Assembly: GCF_001641635.1 (NCBI RefSeq)
Contig: NZ_LUUB01000125.1
Location: forward strand, 71,932 to 135,931
Direction: 5' to 3'
Source: Bradyrhizobium centrolobii
Lineage (GTDB): Bacteria > Pseudomonadota > Alphaproteobacteria > Rhizobiales > Xanthobacteraceae
Length of the DNA stretch: 64,000 bases
Shown in pieces: positions 32,046 to 40,444 of the stretch. Position 1 is the stretch's first letter, and each line of letters starts with the position of its first letter. Both the position numbers and the translations under genes were made by a program. The notes below the pieces were generated by a model, which ran no database searches, was not told the origin of the DNA, and saw nothing but the letters and a program-made list of their open reading frames with translations.

Positions 32046-32418
32046 GGGAATTACGGTGACAGTGCACTTAATTGGCTTATCGCGGTGCGCCGCCCATGGT
32101 GCGGCGGCATGGCCCGTCTAGCCCGTGTCGTCATTCCCGGATTGCCGCACCACGTCACGCAGCGCGGCAATGGCCGCGCACGGACGTTTTTTGGCGAGGA
32201 CGACTACGCCCTCTATCGCGATCTGCTCGCGGGGAATTACGGTGACAGTGCACTTAATTGACTTATCGCGGTGCGCCGCCCATGGTGCGGCGGCATGGCC
32301 CGTCTAGCCCGTGTCGTCATTCCCGGATTGCCGCACCACGTCACGCAGCGCGGCAATGGCCGCGCACGGACGTTTTTTGGCGAGGACGACTACGCCCTCT
32401 ATCGCGATCTGCTCGCGG
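32046..32418 (+). repeat. 186-bp tandem duplication of the transposon left end
   Basis: Positions 32046-32231 and 32232-32418 are almost the same, offset 186 (a visible difference is ggct/gact at 32074/32260). Each copy holds the left inverted end and the first codons of the transposase. The first copy starts at ATG 32109 but runs into the next left end and stops after about 50 codons, so only the second copy leads to a full gene. A further partial end (TTACGGTGACA) lies at 32028. Confidence 0.85.
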
Positions 32419-32986
32419 CGTCCTGCCGCGCCGCCGGGGTGGAGATCTGGGCCTGGTGCCTGATGCCGAACCATGTCCACCTCATCCTCGTGCCGCCCGA
32501 TGCGGACGGGCTGCGCCGGGCACTGGCGCCGGTGCATCGCCGCTACGCGGGCATCATTCATGCCCGCCGCAAGCGGACCGGCCATTTCTGGCAAGGGCGG
32601 TTCGGCTGCGTGGCGATGGACGAGGACCACCTTGCAGCGGCTCTGCGCTATGTGTCGCTCAACCCCGTGCGGGCGCGGCTGGTCGAGCGCGCGCGCGACT
32701 GGCGCTGGTCCAGCGTGCGTGCGCAAACAGGCGGGCGCGACGACGGGGTGACGGCGATTGCGCCGGTTCGCGAGCGCTATCCCGATTTCGCTGGCTTCCT
32801 GTCGGAAGAGGCCGATGCCGACATGATCAACCGGCTGCGCCGGGCCGAGACCATCGGCCGACCGGTCGGCAGTCGCAAGTTCCTCGATGCCGTCGAGCGC
32901 AAGACGCGGCGCGTTCTCAAGCCGGCCAAACGCGGCCCGAAGCCGCGCTTCGGGCCGGAGGATAGTTAAGTGCACTGTCACCGTAA
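32237..32986 (+). mobile_element. REP-associated transposase element with terminal inverted repeats
   Basis: A 750-base unit whose left end (32237-32257) and right end (32966-32986) are perfect 21-nt inverted copies, core CGGTGACAGTGCACTTA. It contains one gene, the HUH-type transposase. The transposase stop codon TAA (32967-32969) lies inside the right inverted end. Such ends are what REP elements mobilised by this transposase class look like. Confidence 0.8.
32295..32969 (+). CDS. REP-associated tyrosine transposase (IS200-like, Y1/HUH)
   Basis: A 224-residue single-domain transposase of the RAYT/TnpA_REP group. The N-terminus MARLARVVIPGLPHHVTQRG is diagnostic; the HUH metal motif is NHVHLILVPPD at about residue 59, and the catalytic Tyr is expected in the segment ALRYVSLNPVRARLVERA near 116-133. 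A basic C-terminus (RKTRRVLKPAKRGPKP) follows. It is intact and starts inside the second copy of the tandem duplication. RAYTs recognise palindromic REP sequences; here the inverted ends flanking the gene are the natural target. Confidence 0.9.
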   Translation: MARLARVVIPGLPHHVTQRGNGRARTFFGEDDYALYRDLLAASCRAAGVEIWAWCLMPNHVHLILVPPDADGLRRALAPVHRRYAGIIHARRKRTGHFWQGRFGCVAMDEDHLAAALRYVSLNPVRARLVERARDWRWSSVRAQTGGRDDGVTAIAPVRERYPDFAGFLSEEADADMINRLRRAETIGRPVGSRKFLDAVERKTRRVLKPAKRGPKPRFGPEDS

Positions 32987-33003
32987 TACTAATACCGTAA
33001 TAC

Positions 33004-33127
33004 CAAGGCCGGCGGCATGTTCGACGACGACTTCATCGACAGCTACATCGAGCTGAAGATGACCGAAGTCGAGCGCTTCGAGATGACCCCGCACCCGGTC
33101 GAGTTCGAGATGTACTATTCGGGCTGA
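33004..33127 (+). pseudogene. Duplicated 3' end of glnA
   Basis: The last 124 nt of glnA (30934-31057) are repeated here with a single difference (ggcgtg to ggcatg), including the TGA. No start or upstream part is present, so it is a scar, not a gene. The 25 bases between stop and terminator differ more than the coding part does. Confidence 0.9.
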
Positions 33128-33152
33128 GCGGGCCTGCAACGGCGCGACAAAC

Positions 33153-33180
33153 AAAAGGCGCTCCGAGGGGAGCGCCTTTT
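33153..33180 (+). terminator. Duplicated glnA terminator
   Basis: AAAAGGCGCTCC / GGAGCGCCTTTT hairpin with T-run, differing from the first copy only in the loop (gagg for gaga). It would stop any transcript leaving the inserted block. Confidence 0.8.
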
Positions 33181-33193
33181 CGTTTATGGGATC

Positions 33194-33276
33194 GTAGGAT
33201 GGGTAGAGCTCTTGCGAAACCCATCATCTCGCAACTTGCGATGACGATGGGTTTCGCTTCGCTGTACTCATCCTAC
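33194..33276. repeat. Palindromic repeat family A, copy 3
   Basis: GTAGGATGGGTAGAG at the left is matched by CTGTACTCATCCTAC at the right with internal GCGAAACCCATC / GATGGGTTTCGC. It stands directly after the duplicated glnA terminator. Confidence 0.8.
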
Positions 33277-33329
33277 GCACTACGCACGGCACAACAAGTC
33301 TCGCCACTCCTGCGACTACGCCGGTCCAG

Positions 33330-34469
33330 TTACCAAGTCGCGGTGAACGCCCGCTGCAGCTCGGCCGGGGCCGTCACGCCGCTCGCGATCAGCAATTGGC
33401 TGAGAACGCGCGCCTTCTGGGGATTCAGGTCCTCGGAAACGACGAACCCGTTCTTGTCGTCGTCAACCTCGACGTTTCGGGTGACGAAGCCGGATCGAAC
33501 CCGCGTGGAACGGACGACGATGATGCCCTTCTTCGCCGCCTGCTCGAGCGCATCGAGGGCCTGCTTCGACGTGTTGCCATCGCCGACGCCGGCCAGCACG
33601 ATGCCCTTCGCGCCGTGAGAAATGGCGTCCTCGATCGGAACGGCGTCCATGTTGGCGTGCGAGTACACGATCTCGACGCGGGGCAATTGCTCGCCGGCCG
33701 GGAGCTGATAGGTCGTGCGCCTGAAGCCGGGAGCCTGCGCCATGAAACGAATGCCGCCGGCCGTGTCGACATAGCCGATCGGCCCGTCATTGGGAGAATT
33801 GAACGTCTCGATGCTCGTGGTGTTGGTCTTGGTCACCGAGCGAGCCCCCTGGATCTTGTCGTTCAACACGGCCATGACGCCGCGCCCGCGAGCGCGGGGA
33901 TCGGCCGCTACCTGGACCGCTTCGTAGAGATTGCCGGGACCATCTGCGCTCACCGCCGTAGCTGGACGCATTGAACCGACGATCACCACCGGCTTGTCGC
34001 CGCGGACCACATTGTCCAGAAAAAACGCGGTCTCCTCGAGAGTATCCGTGCCGTGGGTGATCACGACTCCGTCGGCTTCATTCTTGTCGAGGGCGTCCTG
34101 AATGCGACGGGCCAGCGCAAACCAGACCTTGTCGTTCATATCCTGAGATCCGATCGACGAAATCTGCTCGGCGTTCAGGCTCGCCAGCTTGTCCAGGCCC
34201 GGGACAGACTGGACCAGTTGGTCGCCCGTGACCTGGCCGGATTTGTACGCACCCGTCGCCCGTGGGTCGGCCTGACCTGCGATGGTCCCTCCCGTCGCAA
34301 GCACGAGAATACGCGGCAGATTGGCGGTCGTCGCATCCTTGCCTGGCTCTGCGGCTTGTGCCGCGCCACCGATTCCCCATGACCAGAGTGCGAAGGTGAG
34401 CACTGTGGCGGAGAGCATCAATCTCCGACTTCGGCGGCGGCTTGCTGGTCTGACGGCATGCTTCATCAT
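33330..34469 (-). CDS. ansB: Type II (periplasmic) L-asparaginase
   Basis: A 379-residue asparaginase that hydrolyses asparagine to aspartate and ammonia. An Arg-rich signal peptide (RRRSRRLMLSATVLTFALW, cleavage near AAQAAEP, residue 40) sends it to the periplasm. Catalytic threonines lie in LVLATGGTIAG and in VITHGTDTLEETAFFL; SMRPATAVSADGPGNL is also typical of type II enzymes. It is alone on its strand next to the glnA region, consistent with nitrogen scavenging. Its 3' side ends close to the palindromic repeat copy 3 and its 5' side faces copy 4. Confidence 0.93.
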   Translation of the reverse strand: MMKHAVRPASRRRSRRLMLSATVLTFALWSWGIGGAAQAAEPGKDATTANLPRILVLATGGTIAGQADPRATGAYKSGQVTGDQLVQSVPGLDKLASLNAEQISSIGSQDMNDKVWFALARRIQDALDKNEADGVVITHGTDTLEETAFFLDNVVRGDKPVVIVGSMRPATAVSADGPGNLYEAVQVAADPRARGRGVMAVLNDKIQGARSVTKTNTTSIETFNSPNDGPIGYVDTAGGIRFMAQAPGFRRTTYQLPAGEQLPRVEIVYSHANMDAVPIEDAISHGAKGIVLAGVGDGNTSKQALDALEQAAKKGIIVVRSTRVRSGFVTRNVEVDDDKNGFVVSEDLNPQKARVLSQLLIASGVTAPAELQRAFTATW

Positions 34470-34558
34470 CGAACTTTCCTCCCGTTTAAGTTGGGATCGA
34501 CATTCGATACGCCCATTTGGGCCGAAGATGGGTCATCCTGCTGCGGAGCGACCTGTAC

Positions 34559-34644
34559 GTAGGATGGGTAGAGAGCTCTTGCGAAACCCATCATCTCACA
34601 CTTTGCAAAGGCGATGGGTTTCGCTGCGCTCTACCCATCCTACG
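34559..34644. repeat. Palindromic repeat family A, copy 4
   Basis: GTAGGATGGGTAGAGAGCTC ... GCGCTCTACCCATCCTACGT with an internal GCGAAACCCATC / GATGGGTTTCGC pair. Together with copies 2 and 3 it brackets the glnA-ansB interval. Confidence 0.8.
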
Positions 34645-34669
34645 TACCACCAATCCCGCATGTTCCCGG

Positions 34670-35431
34670 CTACGGGTTGTCACGCCGCGGCATGAAATGG
34701 TCGAGCAGGCCCGTCGGTAGCGGAAAGACGACGGTCGACGACCGTTCGCCGGCGATGTCGTGCAGAGCCGCGAAGTAACGTAGCTGCATCGCCTGCGGCT
34801 CCTGAGCGAGAATCCGGCCGGCCTCGACGAGCTTTTCGGCAGCCTGCTGCTCGCCCATCGCATTGATCACCTTGGCGCGCCGCAGCCGCTCCGCCTCGGC
34901 CTGTTTGGCGATCGCGCGCACCATGGTTTCGTTGATATCGACGTCCTTGATCTCGATTCCGGTGACCTTGATGCCCCAGACGTCGGTCTGCTTGTCGAGG
35001 ATCTCCTGGATGTCGGCGTTCAGCCTGTCGCGTTCGGCAAGCATCTCGTCGAGTTCGTGCTTGCCGAGCACCGAGCGCAACGTGGTCTGGGCGAGCTGGC
35101 TGGTCGCGGCCATGTAGTCGCTGACCTTGATGATGGCGCGCTCGGGATCGACGATGCGGAAGTACAGGACGGCATTGACCTTGACGGAGACGTTGTCCCG
35201 CGAAATCACGTCCTGGGGCGGGACGACCTGCACCATCACCCTGAGATCGACTTTTACGAGCTGTTGTACGACCGGAATAAGGATGATGAGGCCTGGCCCC
35301 TTCACGCCGGTGAAGCGACCGAGCGTGAAGACGACGCCGCGCTCGTACTCTCGCAGGATGCGAATGGCCTGGGATAGAAATATGATGACAATCAGCGCAA
35401 GCGCTGCATAGGTCAAATATTCGAGCATCAT
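34670..35431 (-). CDS. Slipin/stomatin-like SPFH membrane protein
   Basis: A 253-residue band-7 protein: one N-terminal membrane hairpin (LTYAALALIVIIFLSQAI), then the SPFH domain with REYERGVVFTLGRFTGVKGPG, PPQDVISRDNVSVKVNAVLY and the helical region KQAEAERLRRAKVINA. It scaffolds membrane microdomains. It directly follows nfeD with a 4-base overlap (ATGA at 35428-35431), and this nfeD-slipin pair is found widely in bacteria and archaea, where NfeD-type protease cleaves the slipin C-terminus. The overlap decides the start; the longer frame to 35548 lies inside nfeD. Confidence 0.9.
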   Translation of the reverse strand: MMLEYLTYAALALIVIIFLSQAIRILREYERGVVFTLGRFTGVKGPGLIILIPVVQQLVKVDLRVMVQVVPPQDVISRDNVSVKVNAVLYFRIVDPERAIIKVSDYMAATSQLAQTTLRSVLGKHELDEMLAERDRLNADIQEILDKQTDVWGIKVTGIEIKDVDINETMVRAIAKQAEAERLRRAKVINAMGEQQAAEKLVEAGRILAQEPQAMQLRYFAALHDIAGERSSTVVFPLPTGLLDHFMPRRDNP

Positions 35432-36822
35432 GCTGGTCCTCCTTCGCGGGCGGCGGACGCCCGCCGCACCACCAGCGTCAAATCGACGATGTTGGCCACT
35501 TCGACCACCTCTCCGGGCTTGAACGTCTCGGCGCTGCGCGCCTGCCAACGCTCACCGTGGGCGAACACGTGACCTTCGTTCTCGTTCCAGTCGAGGACCT
35601 CGGCAGGCAGGCCGCGCATGGCCTGCGCGCCGACCCGTACAGGACCCTTGCCAGCGCGGCGAAGCGAGCCAAGCACGACGAGAAAAAAGCCGATGAAGAC
35701 CGCCGCAGTGATGCCGATAACCCACCACGACAGGCGGTAGCCGGGCGCCTCGATCCTGAACAGCATCAGCGCTCCCAGCACGAAAGCGATCACTCCTCCG
35801 ATGCCGATCACGACGGTCGGGTTGAAGGCTTCGACGGCGAGCAGCGTGATTCCGATCAGCATCAAGGCAAGCCCGGCATAGTTGATCGGCAACAGATTGA
35901 GGGCATAGAGGCCGACCAGCAGGCAGATCGCGCCGACTACCCCCGGGGCAACGGCGCCGGGGGACATAAATTCGAAGAGCAGGCCGTAGATGCCGACCAT
36001 CAGGAGAATGAAGGCGACGTTGGGATCGGTGATGACCGCCAGGAAGCGCGAGATCCATCCGGGATCGATGTCCTCGAGGACGTCATCCTTCGTTGCCAGA
36101 CGTTGCGTCTTGCCGCCTGCAAGTTCCACCACGCGGCCATCGATCTGCCCGAGCAAGTCCGCTGGATCGCGTGCGATGAGGTCGATCACATGGGCCTGCA
36201 ATGCGCCGTTGGCGGAGAGGGTCGCGGCCTCGCGGACCGCCTTCTCGGCCCAGTCGGCATTATGGCCACGCAGTTCGGCGAGGCTACGGATGAAGGCGAC
36301 GGCATCGTTCGTCACCTTTGCCGTCATGGCATCCTTCGGCTCGCCCTGCTGGTCACCGTCCTTCTTGTCCTTGCCGCCCTTGTCGGGGGTACCGCTCGGC
36401 AGACCCGGCAGCGGTCCGCCAATCTGCACCGGCGTCGCGGCACCGATATTGGTGCCTGGCGCCATCACCGCGATATGGGTCGCATAAAGGATATAGGTCC
36501 CCGCGCTCGCCGCATGGGCTCCGGACGGCGCGACATAGCCGATGACGGGGATGGGTGAGGCGAGCACATCCGCAATGATCTCGCGCATGCTGGAGTTGAG
36601 ACCGCCGGGAGTGTTCATTCTCAGAATCACGACCTCTGCGCGACGTTCGCCTGCCTTGGCCAAGGCCTCCTTCACGTAGCTGGCCGACGCGGGGCCAATG
36701 GCTCCGTCGATCGTGACTGTCAGTGCGAGACGGCCGTTCTCCTCCGCCGAACCGGGAAGATGGGAGACAACCAGAGCAACGATGGCAATCGCCGCAATGA
36801 GGGCCGCCTTTATGGTCTGCAC
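35428..36822 (-). CDS. NfeD-family membrane serine protease
   Basis: A 464-residue protein: signal/anchor, a periplasmic ClpP-like serine protease domain (VVILRMNTPGGLNSSM, SGAHAASAGTYILYATHI), then a block of about five membrane helices (residues about 245-385) and a C-terminal OB-fold NfeD domain (GPVRVGAQAMRGLPAEVLDW). NfeD was named for nodulation efficiency in rhizobia. The start is GTG 36822 with AAGGGAG 8 bases upstream and a hydrophobic signal following; the frame to 37029 has no better site. Coupled with the slipin gene. Confidence 0.87.
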   Translation of the reverse strand: MQTIKAALIAAIAIVALVVSHLPGSAEENGRLALTVTIDGAIGPASASYVKEALAKAGERRAEVVILRMNTPGGLNSSMREIIADVLASPIPVIGYVAPSGAHAASAGTYILYATHIAVMAPGTNIGAATPVQIGGPLPGLPSGTPDKGGKDKKDGDQQGEPKDAMTAKVTNDAVAFIRSLAELRGHNADWAEKAVREAATLSANGALQAHVIDLIARDPADLLGQIDGRVVELAGGKTQRLATKDDVLEDIDPGWISRFLAVITDPNVAFILLMVGIYGLLFEFMSPGAVAPGVVGAICLLVGLYALNLLPINYAGLALMLIGITLLAVEAFNPTVVIGIGGVIAFVLGALMLFRIEAPGYRLSWWVIGITAAVFIGFFLVVLGSLRRAGKGPVRVGAQAMRGLPAEVLDWNENEGHVFAHGERWQARSAETFKPGEVVEVANIVDLTLVVRRASAAREGGPA

Positions 36823-36973
36823 GGCAAGCACTCCCTTGCCGAAAGATATGGCGCCCCGTTCCGGAACCTCAATGCCAGGACAGCCACAAAGGGAATCATG
36901 GGCGCGTCGTTGTGCGATGCGATGGATAGAGGCGACCGAAGGACTTTTGGTGCGAGCGCGCCGCAAACAGCAT

Positions 36974-38068
36974 TCACGACATCTGCTCAAGATCCGACTT
37001 GAGTGCGACCAGGAAGCGGGCAGCTTCACCGCCCGTCACGACGCGATGATCAAAGGTGAGCGACAGCGGCAGCGTGCGCCTCACAGCAGGCTGCCCCCGA
37101 TGCGCGACCACGCCCGGCGAAATCCGTCCGGCACCGATGATGGCCGTCTGCGGCGGCACGATGATCAGATTTGCGAACCGGCCGCCGATCATCCCGAAGT
37201 TCGATAGCGTAATCGTCGCGCCGCGCAGCTCTTCTGGCGGTATCGAGCGCGCCATCGCGTCGGCCCGCAGCCGGTCAAGTCCCACCCGCAAGTCCGATAC
37301 GCTCCGCGCCGCGACATTGCGCAGCACAGGAACAATCAGGCCGCCCTCGGTATCCACGGCAATGCCGAGATCGACACGCGCCATGAGGCGCCGTTCTCCT
37401 GCGCCGGCATTGTACCAGGCATTCAGCGCGGGCTCTGTCGTGCAGGCAGCAGCGATGGCCCGCACCAGACGGATCGTCACATCCTCGCCCGTCGGCCAAT
37501 CGTCGATGTCGGCTTCATCGGTCACCGTGGCCGGAACAACTTGCGCATGGGCCGTTGCCATGCGCTGGGCCATGGCACGCCGCATGCCTCGCAGCGGCTC
37601 GGCGTCACCGGCTTGGGACAAACTCTTCGCAGCCCGCTCGACGTCGGCGCGCGTGATGGTGCCGCCAGGCCCCGTGGGCTCCACGCTCTCAAGATCTACG
37701 TCGAGCTTGCGCGCGAGTGCACGCACGGCCGGAAACACCCGCGGTGCGGTCGGGGGCCCGGAAGGCATTCCTGCAGCGGGCAGATGTTCGCCGCCGCCGA
37801 GCTCGCCAACGATGGTGCCCGTGTCCTGTTCGGCGCCCTCGGCAAATTCGACGAGCGGCGCGCCGACCTTGACGATGTCGCCCTTGGCACCGAACACGCG
37901 CGCGATGCGCCCGCTCGACGGAGACGGTATCTCAACGACCGCCTTGTCGGTCTCGACGGAAACGAGGGGCTGATCGGTGACGACGTGATCGCCCTCGCCG
38001 ACATACCAGCTGACGATCTCCGCCTCCTCGAGCCCTTCTCCAAGATCCGGCAGCGTGAACTGGCGCAT
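36974..38068 (-). CDS. bkdB: Branched-chain 2-oxoacid dehydrogenase E2 (lipoyl acyltransferase)
   Basis: A 364-residue E2 subunit. One lipoyl domain (LPDLGEGLEEAEI, lipoyl-Lys in VSVETDKAVVEI near residue 43), a peripheral-subunit-binding domain (PAVRALARKLDVDLESVEP near 115) and the acyltransferase domain ending in LSLTFDHRVVTGGEAARFL with the catalytic DHR. ATG 38068 (MRQFTLPDLGEG) is preferred; an upstream ATG at 38119 would overlap the E1-beta gene. It is downstream of both E1 genes; no E3 gene is in view, so a shared dihydrolipoamide dehydrogenase must serve it. Confidence 0.87.
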   Translation of the reverse strand: MRQFTLPDLGEGLEEAEIVSWYVGEGDHVVTDQPLVSVETDKAVVEIPSPSSGRIARVFGAKGDIVKVGAPLVEFAEGAEQDTGTIVGELGGGEHLPAAGMPSGPPTAPRVFPAVRALARKLDVDLESVEPTGPGGTITRADVERAAKSLSQAGDAEPLRGMRRAMAQRMATAHAQVVPATVTDEADIDDWPTGEDVTIRLVRAIAAACTTEPALNAWYNAGAGERRLMARVDLGIAVDTEGGLIVPVLRNVAARSVSDLRVGLDRLRADAMARSIPPEELRGATITLSNFGMIGGRFANLIIVPPQTAIIGAGRISPGVVAHRGQPAVRRTLPLSLTFDHRVVTGGEAARFLVALKSDLEQMS

Positions 38069-38103
38069 GGGCTCAAGTCCGTTAAAATCCGGTCCGTTGA
38101 GAT

Positions 38104-39084
38104 CTAGCTGAACTGGCAAACCTTGCGGGCGGCGGTCATGATGCGTTCGACGGAGGGCATATAGTATTGCTCCAGGCGGGCCATCGGAACGACGGTGTCG
38201 TAGCCGGTGACGCGGGTCACGGGCGCAAGCAGCGAGGACAGGCGGTGCTCGGCGATATCAGCGGCGATCTCGGCGCCAAATCCGCCGGTGCGCGCCGCCT
38301 CGTGCACGATGACGCAGCGGCCGGTCTTTGCGACCGAACCCAGCACGGTGTCTTCGTCATAGGGCTTGAGCGTGGCGAGATCGATGACCTCGGCGGCGAT
38401 GCCTTCGGCCGACAGTGCATCAGCCGCGGCCATGGTTTCCTTCAGCACGGCACCCCAGCCTATCAGCGTGACGTCTCCTCCTTCCCTCAGGACAAACGCG
38501 ACATCCAGCGGCAAGGCTTCCCCATTGTCCTCCACCTCGCCTTTGGCCGCGCGGTACAGGCGCGTCGGCTCCAGAAACACCACGGGATCGGGATCATGGA
38601 TGGCAGCGAGCAGAAGTCCATAGGCGCGTTCCGGCGAGGAAGGCATGACGACGCGTAAGCCCGGAATATGGGCGAGCATCGCCTCGGTGCTTTCGGAATG
38701 ATGCTCGGGCGCGCGGATGCCGGCCCCGTGCGGCGTGCGCAGAACCATTGGACAGGTGAGCCGTCCCTGGGTCCGGTTGCGCAATCGGGAAGCATGATTC
38801 ACCAGTTGATCCAGGCAGGGATAGATAAACCCCATGAACTGGATCTCGCCGACAGGTTTCAGTCCCTGCGCCGCCATGCCGACGCAGAGCCCAGAGATCA
38901 GGAGCTCGGCAAGCGGCGTATCGAGGACCCGCTCCGCCCCAAACCGCTTCTGCAAGCCTGCAGTTGCGCGGAAGACGCCGCCGTTGACGCCGACGTCCTC
39001 GCCAAGCACGACCACGTCAGGATCATCTTCCATCGCGCGAGCGAGCGCTAAGTTGATGGCTTCGACCAACGTTGCCTCAGGCAT
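38104..39084 (-). CDS. bkdA2: 2-oxoacid dehydrogenase E1 component, beta subunit
   Basis: A 326-residue transketolase-like subunit with the family landmarks VVVLGEDVGVNGGVFRAT, VLDTPLAELLISGLCVGMA, RTPHGAGIRAPEHHSES and VIDLATLKPYDEDTV. The gene set E1-alpha/E1-beta/E2 and the sequence GIRAPEHHSES favour branched-chain or acetoin-type rather than pyruvate dehydrogenase of the central cluster; Bkd is the best guess. Start at 39084 has GGGAGAG upstream and overlaps the end of E1-alpha by 8 bases. Confidence 0.85.
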   Translation of the reverse strand: MPEATLVEAINLALARAMEDDPDVVVLGEDVGVNGGVFRATAGLQKRFGAERVLDTPLAELLISGLCVGMAAQGLKPVGEIQFMGFIYPCLDQLVNHASRLRNRTQGRLTCPMVLRTPHGAGIRAPEHHSESTEAMLAHIPGLRVVMPSSPERAYGLLLAAIHDPDPVVFLEPTRLYRAAKGEVEDNGEALPLDVAFVLREGGDVTLIGWGAVLKETMAAADALSAEGIAAEVIDLATLKPYDEDTVLGSVAKTGRCVIVHEAARTGGFGAEIAADIAEHRLSSLLAPVTRVTGYDTVVPMARLEQYYMPSVERIMTAARKVCQFS

Positions 39085-40213
39085 CGTGCTCTCCCGCAAG
39101 TTCGCGACGTTGCGCGGCGTAGACCTCGGGCAGATCGGCATAAAGGTGATCGAATATGGATTCCGGCCGGCGCGCTGCCGTTGCCAGATAGCGTTCGGCG
39201 GCGGCTTCGACGCGCTCATGACATTCGGCGGCGAGTTGCTCCTCGTCCGCTTTGCTCCACATTTTCTGCGCGACAAGATAGGCCCTCAGCCGCGCGACCG
39301 GCTCTTCCTTCCAATGCGCCTGGACCTCCTCAGCCGAACGGTAGCGCGCCGCGTCGTCGGACGTTGTATGGTCGCCGAGCCGGTAAGTGACCGCCTCGAT
39401 GAAGCGGGGGCCCTTGCCGTCGCGGGCGGCGGCGATAGCCTCTTCAGCGGCCGCACGCATCGCCACCACGTCACTGCCGTCGACCTGCTCACCAACGAAG
39501 CCTGCGGCAATCGCCTTCTGCGCCAGCGTTTCGCACGCCGTCTGCAGTCGCAACGGTACTGATATGGCCCATTGATTGTTGGCAACCACAAACAGGAGCG
39601 GCAATTTGTGCACGCCCGCAAAATTCATCGCTTCGTAGACGTCACCTTTCGAGGTGGCGCCATCGCCGAACAGGCACACGGCGACGCGCGGTTCCCTGCG
39701 TAGCTTGAGAGCATAGGCGACACCGGCGGCATGCGGCGCCTGGGATCCGACCGGAACACAGAATGGGAAATCGTGAACCGGCCCTGAAAACCGGTTGCCG
39801 CGTTCGTCGCCGCCCCAGAACAGGAGGATCTCCTCCAGCTTGACGCCGCGCCAGAGCAGAGCCCCGTTGTCGCGATACGACGGCAACAGCACGTCCTCTT
39901 TCCGCATCGCACTGGCGATCCCGACCGATACTGCCTCCTGGCCGAGCGAAACGGCATAAGTCCCAAGCCGGCCTGTGCGCTGCAACGCAACAGCCTTCCG
40001 GTCAAACAGGCGCAGCAGCACCATAGACCGGTAAAGTGCAATCAGCAGCTTGGCGTCAGAGGCAAAGGCAGGAAGCGGCCGCTGGATCGAACCGTCTGGC
40101 GCGAGGTAATTGCGGTGACGCACCTCGAAGCGCGCGATGACGGGGAGATCCTGGTTTACCCTTCGGCTGGCCACGCTCGCACTCCCGGAGCGATTATGCC
40201 CTCTACAACTCAT
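39077..40213 (-). CDS. bkdA1: 2-oxoacid dehydrogenase E1 component, alpha subunit
   Basis: A 378-residue thiamine-diphosphate enzyme. The ThDP motif runs from FGDGATSKGDVYEAMNFAGV to VVANNQWAIS (about residues 185-216), and the phosphorylation-loop region has TYRLGDHTTSDDAARYR. It forms the E1 heterotetramer with the beta subunit and decarboxylates branched-chain 2-oxoacids. The 5' end is uncertain: ATG 40213 has no good ribosome binding site and the first 25 residues are not family-like, but no better in-frame start is visible before the conserved RHRNYLAPDGSI. Confidence 0.84.
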   Translation of the reverse strand: MSCRGHNRSGSASVASRRVNQDLPVIARFEVRHRNYLAPDGSIQRPLPAFASDAKLLIALYRSMVLLRLFDRKAVALQRTGRLGTYAVSLGQEAVSVGIASAMRKEDVLLPSYRDNGALLWRGVKLEEILLFWGGDERGNRFSGPVHDFPFCVPVGSQAPHAAGVAYALKLRREPRVAVCLFGDGATSKGDVYEAMNFAGVHKLPLLFVVANNQWAISVPLRLQTACETLAQKAIAAGFVGEQVDGSDVVAMRAAAEEAIAAARDGKGPRFIEAVTYRLGDHTTSDDAARYRSAEEVQAHWKEEPVARLRAYLVAQKMWSKADEEQLAAECHERVEAAAERYLATAARRPESIFDHLYADLPEVYAAQRRELAGEHDA

Positions 40214-40444
40214 TCAGGTGGTGTTTGTGCCAGACGATACAATACCGCCGAAGGATTACTCAGAAGCGCTCGCAATCCTTGCTGCACCGCCGCTTGCGGC
40301 GATCGATTCACACGATCGTGGAAACGCCGCAACAACGCGAGTTTGGGAGAACTTGGCAAATAGTCAGGTTGTTCTAGACACAACCGAACCGCCGGGCGGC
40401 GGCTCACCCGTTCGCTCGGCTTTCTTCGTGGCCGCGCGTGTACA

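Noticed and set aside
32125..32307. A 60-codon frame in the transposon left end
   Set aside because: It is a different reading frame of the duplicated transposase start; the real frame is the one beginning MARLARVV.
33033..33227. A 64-codon minus-strand frame similar to one at 30963-31250
   Set aside because: The similarity exists only because both lie opposite the two copies of the glnA 3' end; neither has coding features.
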